Of a stretch of DNA of 64,000 nucleotides, positions 43,001-55,138 are shown one piece after another. Each line of letters opens with the position of its first letter. Positions within the stretch are counted from its first letter, which is position 1. Source of the DNA: Rusavskia elegans (Eukaryota > Ascomycota > Lecanoromycetes > Teloschistales > Teloschistaceae); NCBI GenBank assembly GCA_011316305.1, contig SAUG01000109.1, positions 124,001-188,000 of the forward strand. Reading direction: 5' to 3'. A program made the position numbers and the translations under genes. A model generated the notes under the pieces. The model was given only the letters and a program-made list of their open reading frames with translations, was not told the origin of the DNA and did not search any database.

Positions 43001-44086
43001 CTCAACATCCAAGGATGTTCCGTTCAAGCCTGCCGTGGCAGCGTGACTGACATTCATGAAGTCAGAAGCGCTATTGACAAGGCTGCAGCTCCTGTTGCAG
43101 GCGTCATGCACATGTCCATGGTTCTCAAAGTATGTACTGCAATCCTCTGCTCACGGCGTGTCTGACAATACCAGGATCGAGGGTTTCTCGAATTCACACA
43201 CGATGAATGGAACGCAGCAGTGGCCCCCAAGGTAAAGGGGGCATGGAACCTGCACAAGGCACTGCTGGGTCAACAGCTTGACTTCTTCGTACTCTTCAGT
43301 TGCATCTCCGCCATCGTAGGGCAGTGGGGCCAAGGCAATTATGCGGCAGCCAACTCATTCCTAGACAGCTTTGTGCAATATCGCCAGTCACTTGGCTTAC
43401 CGGCCTCAGCCATCAACATTGGCGTCATGGAAGATGTCGGCTATGTCAGTCAGAACCCCGCGGTCCTGGAACAACTCAAGGCAACAAGTGCACATACATT
43501 GCGAGAACAGGATCTAATGGATGCCCTCCAACTGGTCATGGGCAAGTCTGCAGCAGAACCATCTTTGGGTGAGGGTTACAGTAATCACAAGCAACTGGTC
43601 ATCGGACTCCGATCAACCAAGCCACTTTCAGACCATAGTAACCGAGCCATCTGGAAACGGGATGTCCGAATGAGTATGTACAGGAATCTGGAGTCGCTCG
43701 CGATATCTGGCAGTGGAATGGAGAATGAAAGCCTAGGACATTTCCTCGCTGCCGTGGCAAAAGAGCCCTCGAAGCTCGCCGAGCAGTCGAACGCAGACTT
43801 CCTTACACGCGAGATCGGACTTCGCCTCTGCAACTTCATGCTCAGATCCGAGGAAGATCTGGATATGAAGCAGCCGTTAGCAGCTCTCGGGGTGGATTCT
43901 CTGGTGGCGATTGAGATTCGCAATTGGTGGCGTCAGGGTCTGGGGCTCGAGATCAGCATTCTGGAGATCATGAATGCGGAATCTATTGAGCAACTGGGCA
44001 GGAATGCGCTGCATGGGCTGCAATTGAGATACGAGGCCCCGAAGGATAGCAGTGGTGACACTTATTTGCTGATGAAGGCACCTTGA
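40061..44086 (+). pseudogene. Truncated highly reducing polyketide synthase (CMet-ER-KR-ACP)
   Basis: Homology begins near 40,130 and ends at TGA 44084-44086. The domains in order start with C-methyltransferase ([40 protein letters not shown]). Enoylreductase follows ([54 protein letters not shown]), then ketoreductase (YLLVGGLGGLGRAI, HLIFLSRS, GNYAAANSFLDSFV). ACP is last (LGVDSLVAIEIRNW, attachment Ser codon 43898-43900). Introns read at 40601-40653, about 41,740-41,790, 42084-42139, 42211-42258, 42600-42652 and 43130-43174; two more lie near 40,751-40,797 and 40,823-40,885. KS, AT and DH domains are absent. TAA 41562-41564 and single-base losses near 40,885 (G-run) and 42,690 (A-run) break the frame. 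The methyltransferase motif I has His where Gly is usual. A relic only; the former product is unknown. Confidence 0.85.
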
Positions 44087-44269
44087 GGGATGGTTTGCAC
44101 AGGATGATACACGTTGTGAGTATTTCTTTGAATTATTGGCCATAGCAGCAATAATGTTTGTTGGCTCTTGTCATTTTCAGTAGGTTACGGTAAGAAGGGA
44201 TCGTTGTAGTGCTATTATGGGTGGTGGGCAGAATGTGCAGAATGAGGTGGATTGGATACTAAGTTCTAA

Positions 44270-45354
44270 TATACAGAAATTCTGCCTAAGTACGCTTAAT
44301 TACGCTAACCCGATTTAGGTTTAATAATTCCCCCGGTATTCCTCTATTCCTAAATTTTTATTAAATAATCTATAATATTTATAAGGGCCTAAATATATAA
44401 TAAAGCTAAAAGTTTTAATTAACTAGAAGAATTCTATCTATACTATTTTAGATAGTACTTTAAACTAGAATTAACCGCTATTTTCTATACTATATTCGGA
44501 AAGAAAAAAAACTATAGAAAATAAAATAAAGGACTATAGAAAATAATAAAAAAAAATTTATAACGGGGAGGTTTAGACTAGATTTTATTCGAGTTATTTT
44601 ATCTATTTAGTCTTTAATAGTATATTAGTAAAGTTAGAGTACTAATCTTTTTTATAAATAGGTATAGTATTTTATAGGTCTTATTATAAGTTATCTAGAA
44701 CGGTAATTATTAAATATTAATAGAAGTTATAGAATACTAGTAGATAGAATATTCTATCTATACGGTACTTTATAGTAGTTAATTAATTTCCGACTAGTTT
44801 TCGGTAATAGTATCTAATATCTTTTCGCTAATAATAGTATTAGAGTAGATTAGTAGGTCTATATTCTCTATATTAGGTAGGGTTCTTTTAAGCTATATAT
44901 TATATAATAGCTGCTTCTATTTTCTTATTATCTTGAACGGCTATAGCTTAATTACGTTTCGTCGGTATATTTCCTAAAACGTCTGTAATTTCTTTATTAC
45001 TATCTATATAGCTATTTAATAGTAATCCTTTCTTTTATTTCCCTTTATTCTTTCTAGTTATATCTTCGATTTTATTTATCTTATTACTTTATAGTAGGTT
45101 CTAGATATCCTCTAATATCGCTTCGGTAATAAAGCTCTACGCTTTAATAAGGCGCGCTAATTTTACTCGGCGTTATTATTTAAAGTCTATTCCTAGAAAT
45201 CTTAGATTAATTATACCGTCCGAGTTATATATTAGAATTTTACTATTATTCGGTATTAGATAGCTATATAGATCGTATTACTAGTTCTAATTAGAGGGAT
45301 CTATATTATTAGAAGCTTTATTAGATAATTTTTATTTAATCAGGTCTATTATAA
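44270..45354. repeat. RIPped AT-rich block, unidentified repeat remnant
   Basis: Composition changes abruptly at about 44,270 from coding-type to AT-rich with almost no CA or TG dinucleotides. No long open frame, LTR partner or TIR is recognised within the window. It is probably a fragment of a transposable element. Confidence 0.55.
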
Positions 45355-45480
45355 TATTTGGAAGGATTCTACTGCTGCTTTTGTAAACGTAGATGGAAGA
45401 AGAAGTGAGGTATTGCGAAAACCAGTGATAATTAAAGATCAAAATGGAAACTGATAATAATAAACGTTCTGAAGCTGGTT
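45355..45480. other. Short GC-normal island between RIPped blocks
   Basis: About 125 bases keep CA/TG dinucleotides and look like unique sequence (for example TGGAAGAAGAAGTGAGG). It divides two separate AT-rich repeats and probably marks their original insertion boundaries. Confidence 0.5.
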
Positions 45481-45658
45481 AAGCTTAAAGTTACTAAAAC
45501 TTAAGATTTTAAATTCGTTTAAATAAAGTAAACCGGTATTAATTTTTATAGAACTAGTAACTTTTATTAATTCTTTAGAAATTACTATCTATAAATTTCT
45601 TAGTAGTATATTTCTTTTAAACTATTTATTAACTTTATTAATCTTTTAGATACTATAG

Positions 45659-46066
45659 TGTTACGTCCACGACTCCACAGAGGTTCCCTGGAGGATTGGC
45701 TAGACAAGCGAGCCTAATTATCTATAGCCGTCTATAGCCGCTATAGCCGCTGCTTTTAGTAGGGCTCTTAGCGCGCGGCTACTATCGGCCTTTACGGCTA
45801 TTTTTAATATATATATCGCTTATTATTTCTATAGATAACTTCTCTTATTAGCCGTTAATATAATTATTAAATACGTCTCTACTATTCTCTTTTTAATTAC
45901 TTTATAATAAAAATACCTCGTAATATTATAACCGTACCTCTACGGCTATATAGGATTAGTTACGATAATCTATACTAGGATTCCCTTACTATTTAGTAGC
46001 TCGGACTATATCTACGGCTATAGCTAGGCTCGAGTATAACGCCCTCTAATATATAGGGATATTATA
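45659..46066 (+). repeat. 5' LTR of element 3
   Basis: A 408-bp LTR starting TGTTACGTCCACGACTCCAC. It is the best-preserved LTR start in the family. Confidence 0.9.
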
Positions 46067-48608
46067 TTTTAATAGCTTATTCTACTATATTAGTCTCGTT
46101 ATCCTATCCTACGGACCGAAGCGATAGTATTAAAGTAGTAACGCTAAATATCTATAAAAGAAATAAAGGATCTTTAAAACTATAGGTTATTTAGATAAAC
46201 GTCTACTTTATATTATACGTAAGCCAGTTTTCTAATAAAGCAGTTAAGGTCTTATTTATAATATTATACCTAGGAGAGGCTGCCTTTAATTAGGTATAGC
46301 CTCGAGTAGAAGACTACCTCGATAACCCGGAAGGGTAAAGGGAAGATAAAATAGTATAAATCTTCTACGCCTTTACTAACTTTATTATAGTTATAAAAGA
46401 AGCCTTTAGAAATAGTAATAAGGATAGGGTAACGGGCAGGAAACTTATAGTTCTAAAGTAGTAGAAGTCGGTAGCTATCTATACTACTTAATTTAGAATA
46501 TTAGCTTATAAGATAGACTAGGAGGATTTAGTTCTAAAAGCCTACTTCTATAAGGGACTCTATATAAGAGTTAAGGAAACTATAGTAGCGATCGAAAAAC
46601 CAGACTCGTTAGTAGATTTTATTAAACTAGTAATAAGGATTAATACTAGGCAGTACGAAATATACTTAGATAAGTAGGCGCTTACTAAGATAGGACCCGC
46701 TAAAAGAAAGCCTAGAGGAGACCTAATAGAACTCGATACTACTGAAACTAAAAGATTACGAACTAAAGCTTATTATTTATACGGAAAGATAGGATACCTT
46801 AAAAGGAATTACCTAACTAAGGAAGTAACTAAGGTAACTAAAAATTAGTTCGAGGTAACGGAAAAATCGCCCGGAAAAGTAACTAATAAATATATAGTAA
46901 AAAGCTAGTTAGCCTATTATAACGATAATTACTATATCTACCTATCGGATAAAATGGGGTTAGGATAGTACTCTAAGGAACCTATAGAAGCGCGAGAACT
47001 AAAGAGGCTAATAGTCGGATTTAAACTATATAAAACCGAAAAACCTTTTACTATAGCGCTTAAGGTTAAAATCGGAGGTTAATAAATAATCGCTCTTATA
47101 AATAGAAAGGAAGATAATAAAATTATAAGAGGATTTTATAATAAAATTAAAGGATATATCTACGGACGAATAATATATAGCGATAGAGTATTAGATATTA
47201 AAGTTAAGATAAAATACGGATTAATTAAAATAACGAACTTTACTATAATTAATAGCCAGAGGGACTATATAGTCCTAGGAAACGAGTAGAAAGAATTAAT
47301 TTTAGGAAAAACGACCGAAAAAAATATAGTTAGTAAGAAAATAGGACTGTAGATAATATACCTCCTAGCCTATAAAAATCTATTATATAAAGAATTAGAT
47401 ATTAAGTTAATAATAACCTATTCCGATATTAAGGACTTAGATATAAGATTTAAAGAAGGCGGAAAAATATAGGAAACGTAGATTTAAAAGGAATACTATT
47501 AGCTATTCTAAGAACTTGCGAAAAAATATAATAAAAGCGGGAAACTAATCTAATAGCTATAGATAGACTATATAAAAAAAGTTTATATAAACGTTATTAA
47601 CGCTATAAATAAAATCGAATACTATAAACCTAATTAGGTAAATTAGGATAAAGGAATTCCAGACCTAACGTTTAGCGCTTAACCTAGGAACGAAGACTTC
47701 GATTAGTTACTATCGCTATTATTATAGGACGAGATAATATCTTAGGAATAGAAATTAACGGAACTTTTAGAGGAACTAGAAATAACTTATAATATAGATA
47801 CTTAAACAGTTAATATATAAAGATAGTAGAAAAAGAACCTTTTACTAGACTTTCTTTAGGACCCTATAGTCTCTACGGGCTAAAAGAAATTAAAATCTCT
47901 TAGAAACTAATCTAAATTATCCGAACCGAATATAGGAATTAATCTAATAGATATCTCTTACGCGGCTAGCGTAAAACTACCGGAAAAGTAAAATATAATA
48001 AAATTATCGATTTCGTCGAAACGAGCTAGGACGCGTTACTCCTAAACGATAAAATTACTTTCGCGTTTATCTAAAGCGCGATAATAAGTAATAAGACGCT
48101 CTTATTTACTAAGGAGTCGATAGAGATCGGACTCCTAAATAAGACGTTTATTACGAATCTCTTTTTCGGAATTAAGGAAGGATTCGATACGGCGACGAGC
48201 TTTAGAATATTTATTAAAAATATTCGCGATATTAGAACGCAGTTTATTCTTTTTATCTTTAAGACGCTTCTCTAGTTAAAGGTTAGTAAAGGAAAATAAG
48301 CGGATACTAATATATAGGTAGTATTAAAAATTAGGAGATCGTAGGATTTCTAAGCCCGAGTATATTTACTATAGATATTACTACCGACCTCGACCTTATA
48401 CTCTTTTAAAGAATTACGAGTATATAATAAATAAGGAAAAAGTATTTTAATCCCTTTTAATTAGATATAAACGAAGGACTTTAGACGGTTTTTTCGGCGA
48501 GAATATATAACAGAGATATTAATAGAATAGAAAGAGGAGGAAAAGGAACCCTTTTTATACCCCGTAAATAATAACTATACTAGGTAAGAAGCGATATAGA
48601 GGGGGCCG

Positions 48609-49016
48609 TATTATATCTATAACTCTATAGAGGTTCCCTAGAAAATTAGCTAGATAAGCGAGCCTAATTATCTATAGCCGTCTATAGCCGCTATAGCCGC
48701 TGTTTTTAGTAGGGCTTTTAGTACGCGGCTACTATCGGCCTTTACGGCTACTCTTAATATATATATCGCTTATTACTCCTATAGATAGCTTCTCTTATTA
48801 GCCGTTAATATAATTATTAAATACGTCTCTACTATTCTCTTTTTAATTACCTTATAACGAAGATACCTCGTAATATTATAACCGTACCTCTATAGCTATA
48901 TAAAATTAGTTATAATAACCTACGCTAGGATTCCCTTACTATTTAGTAGCTCGGACTACGTCCACGGCTGTAGCTAGGCTCGAACGTAACGCCCTCTGAT
49001 ATACAGGGACGTTATA
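48609..49016 (+). repeat. 3' LTR of element 3
   Basis: A 408-bp LTR preceded by a purine tract (AGAGGGGGCCG) that would serve as polypurine primer, and followed by the TATAG duplication. Confidence 0.9.
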
Positions 49017-52000
49017 TATAGTTTTTATATTTTATTTTCGTTTTTTTAACTAGGTAAGATTCTTTATACGTCGATACCGTTTTTTTCTATTATATTAAAA
49101 GATTATTTAGAAGATAGTTATATATATCTAAATAGATTAATACCTTTAGATTAATAATATATAGGGTACGAAGATTTTATACACTCTATCCGTAAAATAC
49201 TATTTAGTAACTATTTATCTAGTATTAGATAAATCTGTTTAGAATTCTAAAGATTCTAGTATTATAATCTATTTATATATTTTCCGCTTCGTTCTATATC
49301 CTTTTTAGAGTTATAAGATTTTAAAATTCCTTGGCTTATTTATATAAAGGGCGTTATAGATAGTAATATATATTATATACCTATTTATTATATTTTTACT
49401 TATTTTTATTTTTAAAACTTTTAGCTAGGTACTAGATCGGAGCTTCAGATCTATAATAAAGGGAACCGGGAACTAGTTCCTATAAAGATATAATAGTACT
49501 ACTATAAACTTCGTTATAGATAGTAATATTAACTTCGAATATTTACTAAATTAATATACTAAAAAGAGATTATAGAAAATATTTATAGGGGCTCTAAACT
49601 TAAATATATAATCTAATAAAGAAAATATCTTCGCTTATAATATAAGTTTAGGAGATTAATTTCTAAAGGTTATATATTTTATATTTCTAATACTCCTAAC
49701 TTTTTTTTTATTATAGCTATTATTATATATTATATAGTTATCTTCCTTTTAGATCTATTTTCCTATATCTTCGACGTTCTATCTAGGATTCTCTATTTTT
49801 TACTTTATCTACTTATATATATCTACTCGAACCTTAGCGTTAATCTATACTACGAATATCTACGTATCTTTATTTTTATTACTCGTTTACTTTTTTTATC
49901 GATATAGAATAATATTATTAATATAGAACTTTCTCTTTAACTTTTTAAAATATAAATTTCTAAACTAAACTAATCGTTTATAAATCGATACTTTTATTAC
50001 TATATATAGTTTCTCCTACTATAGTTCCAGCTTATATAATCTTTAGTTATTTTATACCAGTCTTTTAAATCGGACCAGATCGCCTATTAAATATTCCCTT
50101 TTATTTCTAGCTATATTACCTATAAGCTCTTTTCCTATTACTAACTTTCTATCGATAGCTAGTTTTTCTATTTCGTCGATCTTTACTATCTGTATCTCGT
50201 ATATAGCCGTTTCCTTACTAAAACCTTCTATAATTACTACTATTATCTCTTCTATAATAGTTATAGCCCGAATAATAGAATCGAACTTATTAACTTATAG
50301 CGCGTAGTATAGGTTAAAATCTAGTAGTAATCCTATAGACGAGAATCCGAATATTTTTATAAGCCGGATATTAATTAAATTAATAACTCTAGCGAGAATC
50401 GTATCCTACTCGAAAATAAGGCCTAGATAATATTAAAGGATAGCTTTTATAACCTTTAGGATTAGCTAGATATATCTTTCTATAAAGCCGATAGATTATA
50501 GATAATAGCCAGGTTTAATAATCTATTTTACCCCTATAGTTTTACTAGCTAGCGTAAAGTTTCCTTTAAAGTAACTTCTATTATTATAGTACTAATACCG
50601 GGGCTATCCGAACGGTTTTACTATTTAGTATTAAACGATATCTATAGTATTAGCAGCAGTTATATTTACTATACTATTTCTAAAGAGATATCGATTTATA
50701 TAATTAATTTAAATATCGATAAACCGTACTCTATTCTTTATAATTAGGATAAAAGGCCTAATATAATCGATTCCTATTAGATCTATTAATTATAGCGATA
50801 CTACCGGTAAAAGCCTTTAAATAGATTTAAAAGAACCTAATATCTAGTACCGAAGGTATATTATATAGTATTTAATAATATTTCGATACTATATCGGCTA
50901 GAAGAATTTCTCTATTATTCGTTAAAATATAATATCCTATACGAAATATCTATATATATTATAGAAAACCTTTAGTATATAGAAAACTTATAGTTTATAG
51001 ATATATCTATTTAGTTTACCGTTCCTTTCCTTATAAATAAGAATACGAGATTATTCGTATTCGATAAAAATATATCTTTCGGCTTTTTTATTAGTAACTT
51101 TTAAGGTCGCTTCGGTAATTAGGTTCCTTTACTAGATTTATTATTTAAAATCTTCTAGATCTTTTATTTTAAATTCTATAATCGCGGTATATTATAGATC
51201 TAATAGCTACTTTTCTTAGATAGTCGTCTATTCTTTATTTTTACCGTTAGGAGGATATTAGGACTCTTCCGGCAGAGGAGATATAGATATAAGGGTTTTA
51301 CGTATATAATTACTATCTATAATATTTAGTATCAGACTATACGTCCTTTTATTACTTATATTATCCCTTTCTACTTTAAATACTATTATTTTAACTTTAA
51401 ACTCGTTAGAGGGTATTATCGGGTAACCAATATATTTTAATAGTCTATCTATAAATATAATATCTTTTCTAGATATATAGTAGATATCGAGGTTATATTC
51501 TATTAAAGCTAGCTGCTATCGCGTAATTTTACTAGTAACGTCCTTTAACTTAAGTACTTTAAATAGAGCTTAATAGTCCGTATATAGCTTCGTCGGGAAT
51601 AGAGATTCTTTAAATAACTATCTAGCTTTTTAAAAGGCTTTAATAATAGCTAATAATTCTCTTTTAGTAGTATAGTACCGTATTTTTATATCCGTAAATT
51701 TAAAGGATATAAATATAACTATTTCTATCTTTTTAATTAAATCTTTTATTATTATTATTCCTGGTTACTTTTCTTTTAACTAAAATAATATATTACTAGT
51801 ACTAGTCTTCGACGCGTTAGTCGATAGTTAGTATTAAACTTTATTATTACTACCTATAAATACTATAGTAGCGACCTTATTTTTAATCGCCTAAAATACC
51901 TGCTTATATTTACTTATCTATTTAAAATCTTCTAATATCTTTCGAATTATTTATTTACTATTAATTTTAGTAGTAACTGCTTTTTTAATAATTACTATTT

Positions 52001-52495
52001 TAAAAAAGGCGATTTTATCGGCCTATCTCGGAATATATAGTTAAAGAAATAGGAATCTATTTTAAAACTAGATTAGTTCCTCTTTAAATATTAGAATAGA
52101 CCAGTCTCGATATACGTATATTTTATTTTTAGAAGGCCGAAATTTATAAAAATCTTTTTAATATCCGAAGATTTCTACTTTCTCTATAAAAAGATAGTAT
52201 TTAACTAGGTTTAATATTAATTTAATCTATAAAATCTATAGAAAATAGTACTTATAAAAGAAGGTAATAAGGTTTTCGGGAAATACTATTCCTCCTATAT
52301 CGTCGTCTATAAAGTATTCGAAGATAGCTTTTTCTAATATTATATTAGATAAAGCGGGTTCCGGTTAGAATTTAGAAATATTTAAAATAACTATATCTTT
52401 TAGCCGTAAATATATAGCTAGGCCGCCTATATATCTTTAGCCTATAACTAAATAGTAGTATTATTCTAAAGTATAGAAAATTTCTAATTTATATA

Positions 52496-53477
52496 TTTAT
52501 TTAGTTATTTGTTTCGGTTTTGGTACCCGGTGAACCAGTGGTTCGGTAAGCAAATCAAGCGTTAGTATACCAGTATTAAATATACGGTAGCATAACTTAT
52601 ATCCTAGTTTAATTAATATAAATAACGGTTCTTTCTATAGAATTTTAATTTAAATTTACTTAGTAATATAACGTATCCTTCTACCGATAATTTAACGTCG
52701 AATTTTTATAGATAAGTATACCTCGCAGTTATCGCTTCTTCTTCTTCTTTTACTAGTAATACAAGCCCTGTAATACTATACCCTCGTAAGTACTGCGATT
52801 TATTAAAACCCTTTACGTACGTATATACTCCCGTAACAGCTATAGCTGCAAGCTAAACCAGACGGTAGTACTTTTATCTATAATAACTATACCTACCCGC
52901 GCGAACGTCGACTACCTTATAATAACTAGAGTAAGCTATTCTAACTTCGATATAAATACCTTCCTTACCGCCCTTAAAACGCGCTATCCGATCTTCCTAC
53001 CCCCCTTTAGTCTAATTAACCGGATAAAGCTTCTAGCCGTAGTAGCTAGCGTACCGGCTAGCGACCGTCTTACGGCTAGCGACCCTTTTAAAGCTACGCG
53101 GGCTAAAGAGTACCTTAATAGCTTAGCGGAACGTTTAGGTACGGGTTATATAATAAATATAGCCGAGGTAAAGACTATAGATAGATACTTCGTAGTATAA
53201 TAGGTAGATATAGCGGAAATATTAGAAGCTGATAATTATATATAACGTCGAGGAAGGACTAGATAGTAGAGGATTCGTAATCGCGAATAAAGAAGGAAAT
53301 AGTTAAATAAAAGTAATTAACTGCGCTGTAAATTTTACCTGATAAACTATATACCTTTAGCTATAAAAATTTCTTTACACGTAAAATATAACAATCGTTG
53401 CCGTATATAACGTTGATAAAATATATATATATATATAAAAACTCAATATAACCCCAGATAGGAACTCTCTAGGGGGG
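52496..53477 (-). repeat. Retroposon-like repeat 'A', copy 2, unsplit
   Basis: This inverted relative of the 30159-38392 repeat contains no inserted LTR elements, so it shows both empty target sites. The site of element 1 reads as an uninterrupted TTAATTACTTTTATT segment and that of element 2 as GTATTACTAG (both on the minus strand). The element start, read in minus sense, is at about 53477 and its A-rich tail at about 52496. AATTTATATA flanks both sides (52486-52495, 53478-53487). An AT dinucleotide run lies near 53,427. Ends differ from copy 1 by transitions. Confidence 0.8.
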
Positions 53478-55089
53478 AATTTATATATATATAGGAAGAA
53501 TAGTTTAACTATCTAGTAGCCGTTTAATCTATTATATTTAAATATTATAGTTACCTACGGTTATAAAATTATCCGAAAAATAGATTCGATTCTTTTTATC
53601 GGATAGTTTAATTTAATTATAGTATTATTAATTATATAAAATATATATACTATCTATAAACTACTATCTGGTTTTTTTATATATTTTATATATATAGTCT
53701 AAAGTAATTCGTATTATATAATAATTCCTACTGCGATAAACTTTAGAAAATTATCTTTCTACTACTTTACTTTTTCTTTAGTATAAAGGACTAGCTTAGC
53801 TATTCTAGAGAAAGTATTTCTATATATTAAAATACGATATTCGATTAGGTTTATCTATAGTATCTTTCGAATATCTAATATAAAGATATTACGCTATATT
53901 ATAATAAATAGTTTTATTTTATAAAGTAGCCTATTATTTATTTATACGAGCTTTCCGATTAGTTCCGGGAAATCTTTTAGCTAATTTTCGAAGTCGGCTA
54001 GAAGAGTATCTAGTATTTTTCTTCTATAGTTCTATAGCCTTCTTATTATCGGAAATCCTAACGAATTAATTTTAAAACTATTATTATTTTTAATCGTATT
54101 AGTCTATAGAACTTTAGAATAATATCCTATTACTTTTATATATTTAATTCTTTAGACGTCTTCCGTTATATCTCTCTATCTTTTTAATATCTTATTTAAT
54201 AGGCCTTCTACTATATCTAACGACTTATTATATTATATTCTCTAGTATAACGGGAATAGAAGGATTAGCGGTAGGCTTAATATTATTTCTTTATTCTCTC
54301 TCTATTTTATATCTCCTACTAAAATCTATTATCTAGTTATATTTCTTTAAAGATTCTATATAAATTAGCTATACGATAGAGCTAAAAGATATTTATTATT
54401 ATTTTATTTTCTTTCTTTTACTAAAATAATTTTCCTTTCTTTTTTTATAGATAGTAACCTTCTATCTATCGATATATACTCCGATTTCTAGAACTTTAAA
54501 GCTAGTATTATATATATTAGCTATAAATCCTAAAAGAATACTATTTAGTTTATATCTATAATAGCTAATTTAACTATTTCTTTTTCTTTATTATCCTGCG
54601 GCTATATAGCTATATATTTAGCTTCGCTTTCTATTTTTCTTTTTAAATCCTTTTTAGAGCTATCCTCCCCGGACTCGGTTTCTTCTAGATAGTTTTCGGT
54701 TATAGATTCCAGAATATCTATAACTATAAAGCTTTTTCCTATATCGTTTTTTCTTTTTTAAACTGTTATTTATATATATATTCTTCCTCGAACTCTTCCT
54801 ATTATTAATTATTAGTTTAAACTATAATTTTATCGAGAATCGTTTTATATCTGATATCTTTATAGTATTCTATATCGTTAATTATATTCTCGTCTATCTA
54901 TAGAGCCTTCTAGTCGACTTTTTTAACTAGAAGTATCTCCGATATAAATATATTTATAGGACTACTATAGTCGAGCTGATAATAGATATCTATAAAATTA
55001 GTAATCTAATATTTATCTATATTATACTATTTAATAGTATTTATATTCTATAGCTATAGGCGTCTAAATATAACTAATCATAATATCCG
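53478..55089 (-). mobile_element. Older RIPped retroelement sequence flanking the chromodomain element (left part)
   Basis: This AT-rich sequence has frequent stops and appears to continue the minus-strand gypsy element to its left across repeat A copy 2. The next insertion (55090-62429) splits it; the sequence resumes at 62,430 after the ATCCG duplication. No domain can be named with confidence. Confidence 0.45.
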
Positions 55090-55138
55090 TGTTATAAGTA
55101 CAGGCGGCGTGCCTTCGGGAACGCGGTAGTACTTAGTA

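Larger units (their letters stand above)
45659..49016 (+). mobile_element. Non-autonomous gag-type LTR element (element 3)
   Basis: LTRs of 408 bp (45659-46066, 48609-49016) belong to the same family as elements 1 and 2 but in the opposite orientation. The duplication TATAG flanks both sides (45654-45658, 49017-49021). The plus-strand interior holds a gag-type region with a zinc-knuckle position (46768-46812) where all four metal ligands are now Tyr codons. A weak aspartic-protease-like stretch (ALINRKEDN, near 47,090) follows and then about 1.4 kb of unrecognised sequence. No reverse transcriptase, RNase H or integrase is visible. It shares its interior with element 2. Confidence 0.85.
45481..52485 (-). 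mobile_element. Ty3/gypsy pol region on the minus strand, interrupted by element 3
   Basis: Outside element 3, the minus strand gives gypsy-type RNase H (RYYTTKRELLAIIKA, then KLYTDY, about 51,700-51,550) and, further left, an integrase core (about 50,900-50,200). An RT-proximal segment (TNASK-like box near 51,810; IFGY motif near 52,160) lies to the right. The sequence stops at repeat A copy 2 and seems to resume at 53,478. Stops are frequent and CA/TG nearly absent. LTRs for this element were not found in the window, so its ends are unknown. Confidence 0.6.
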
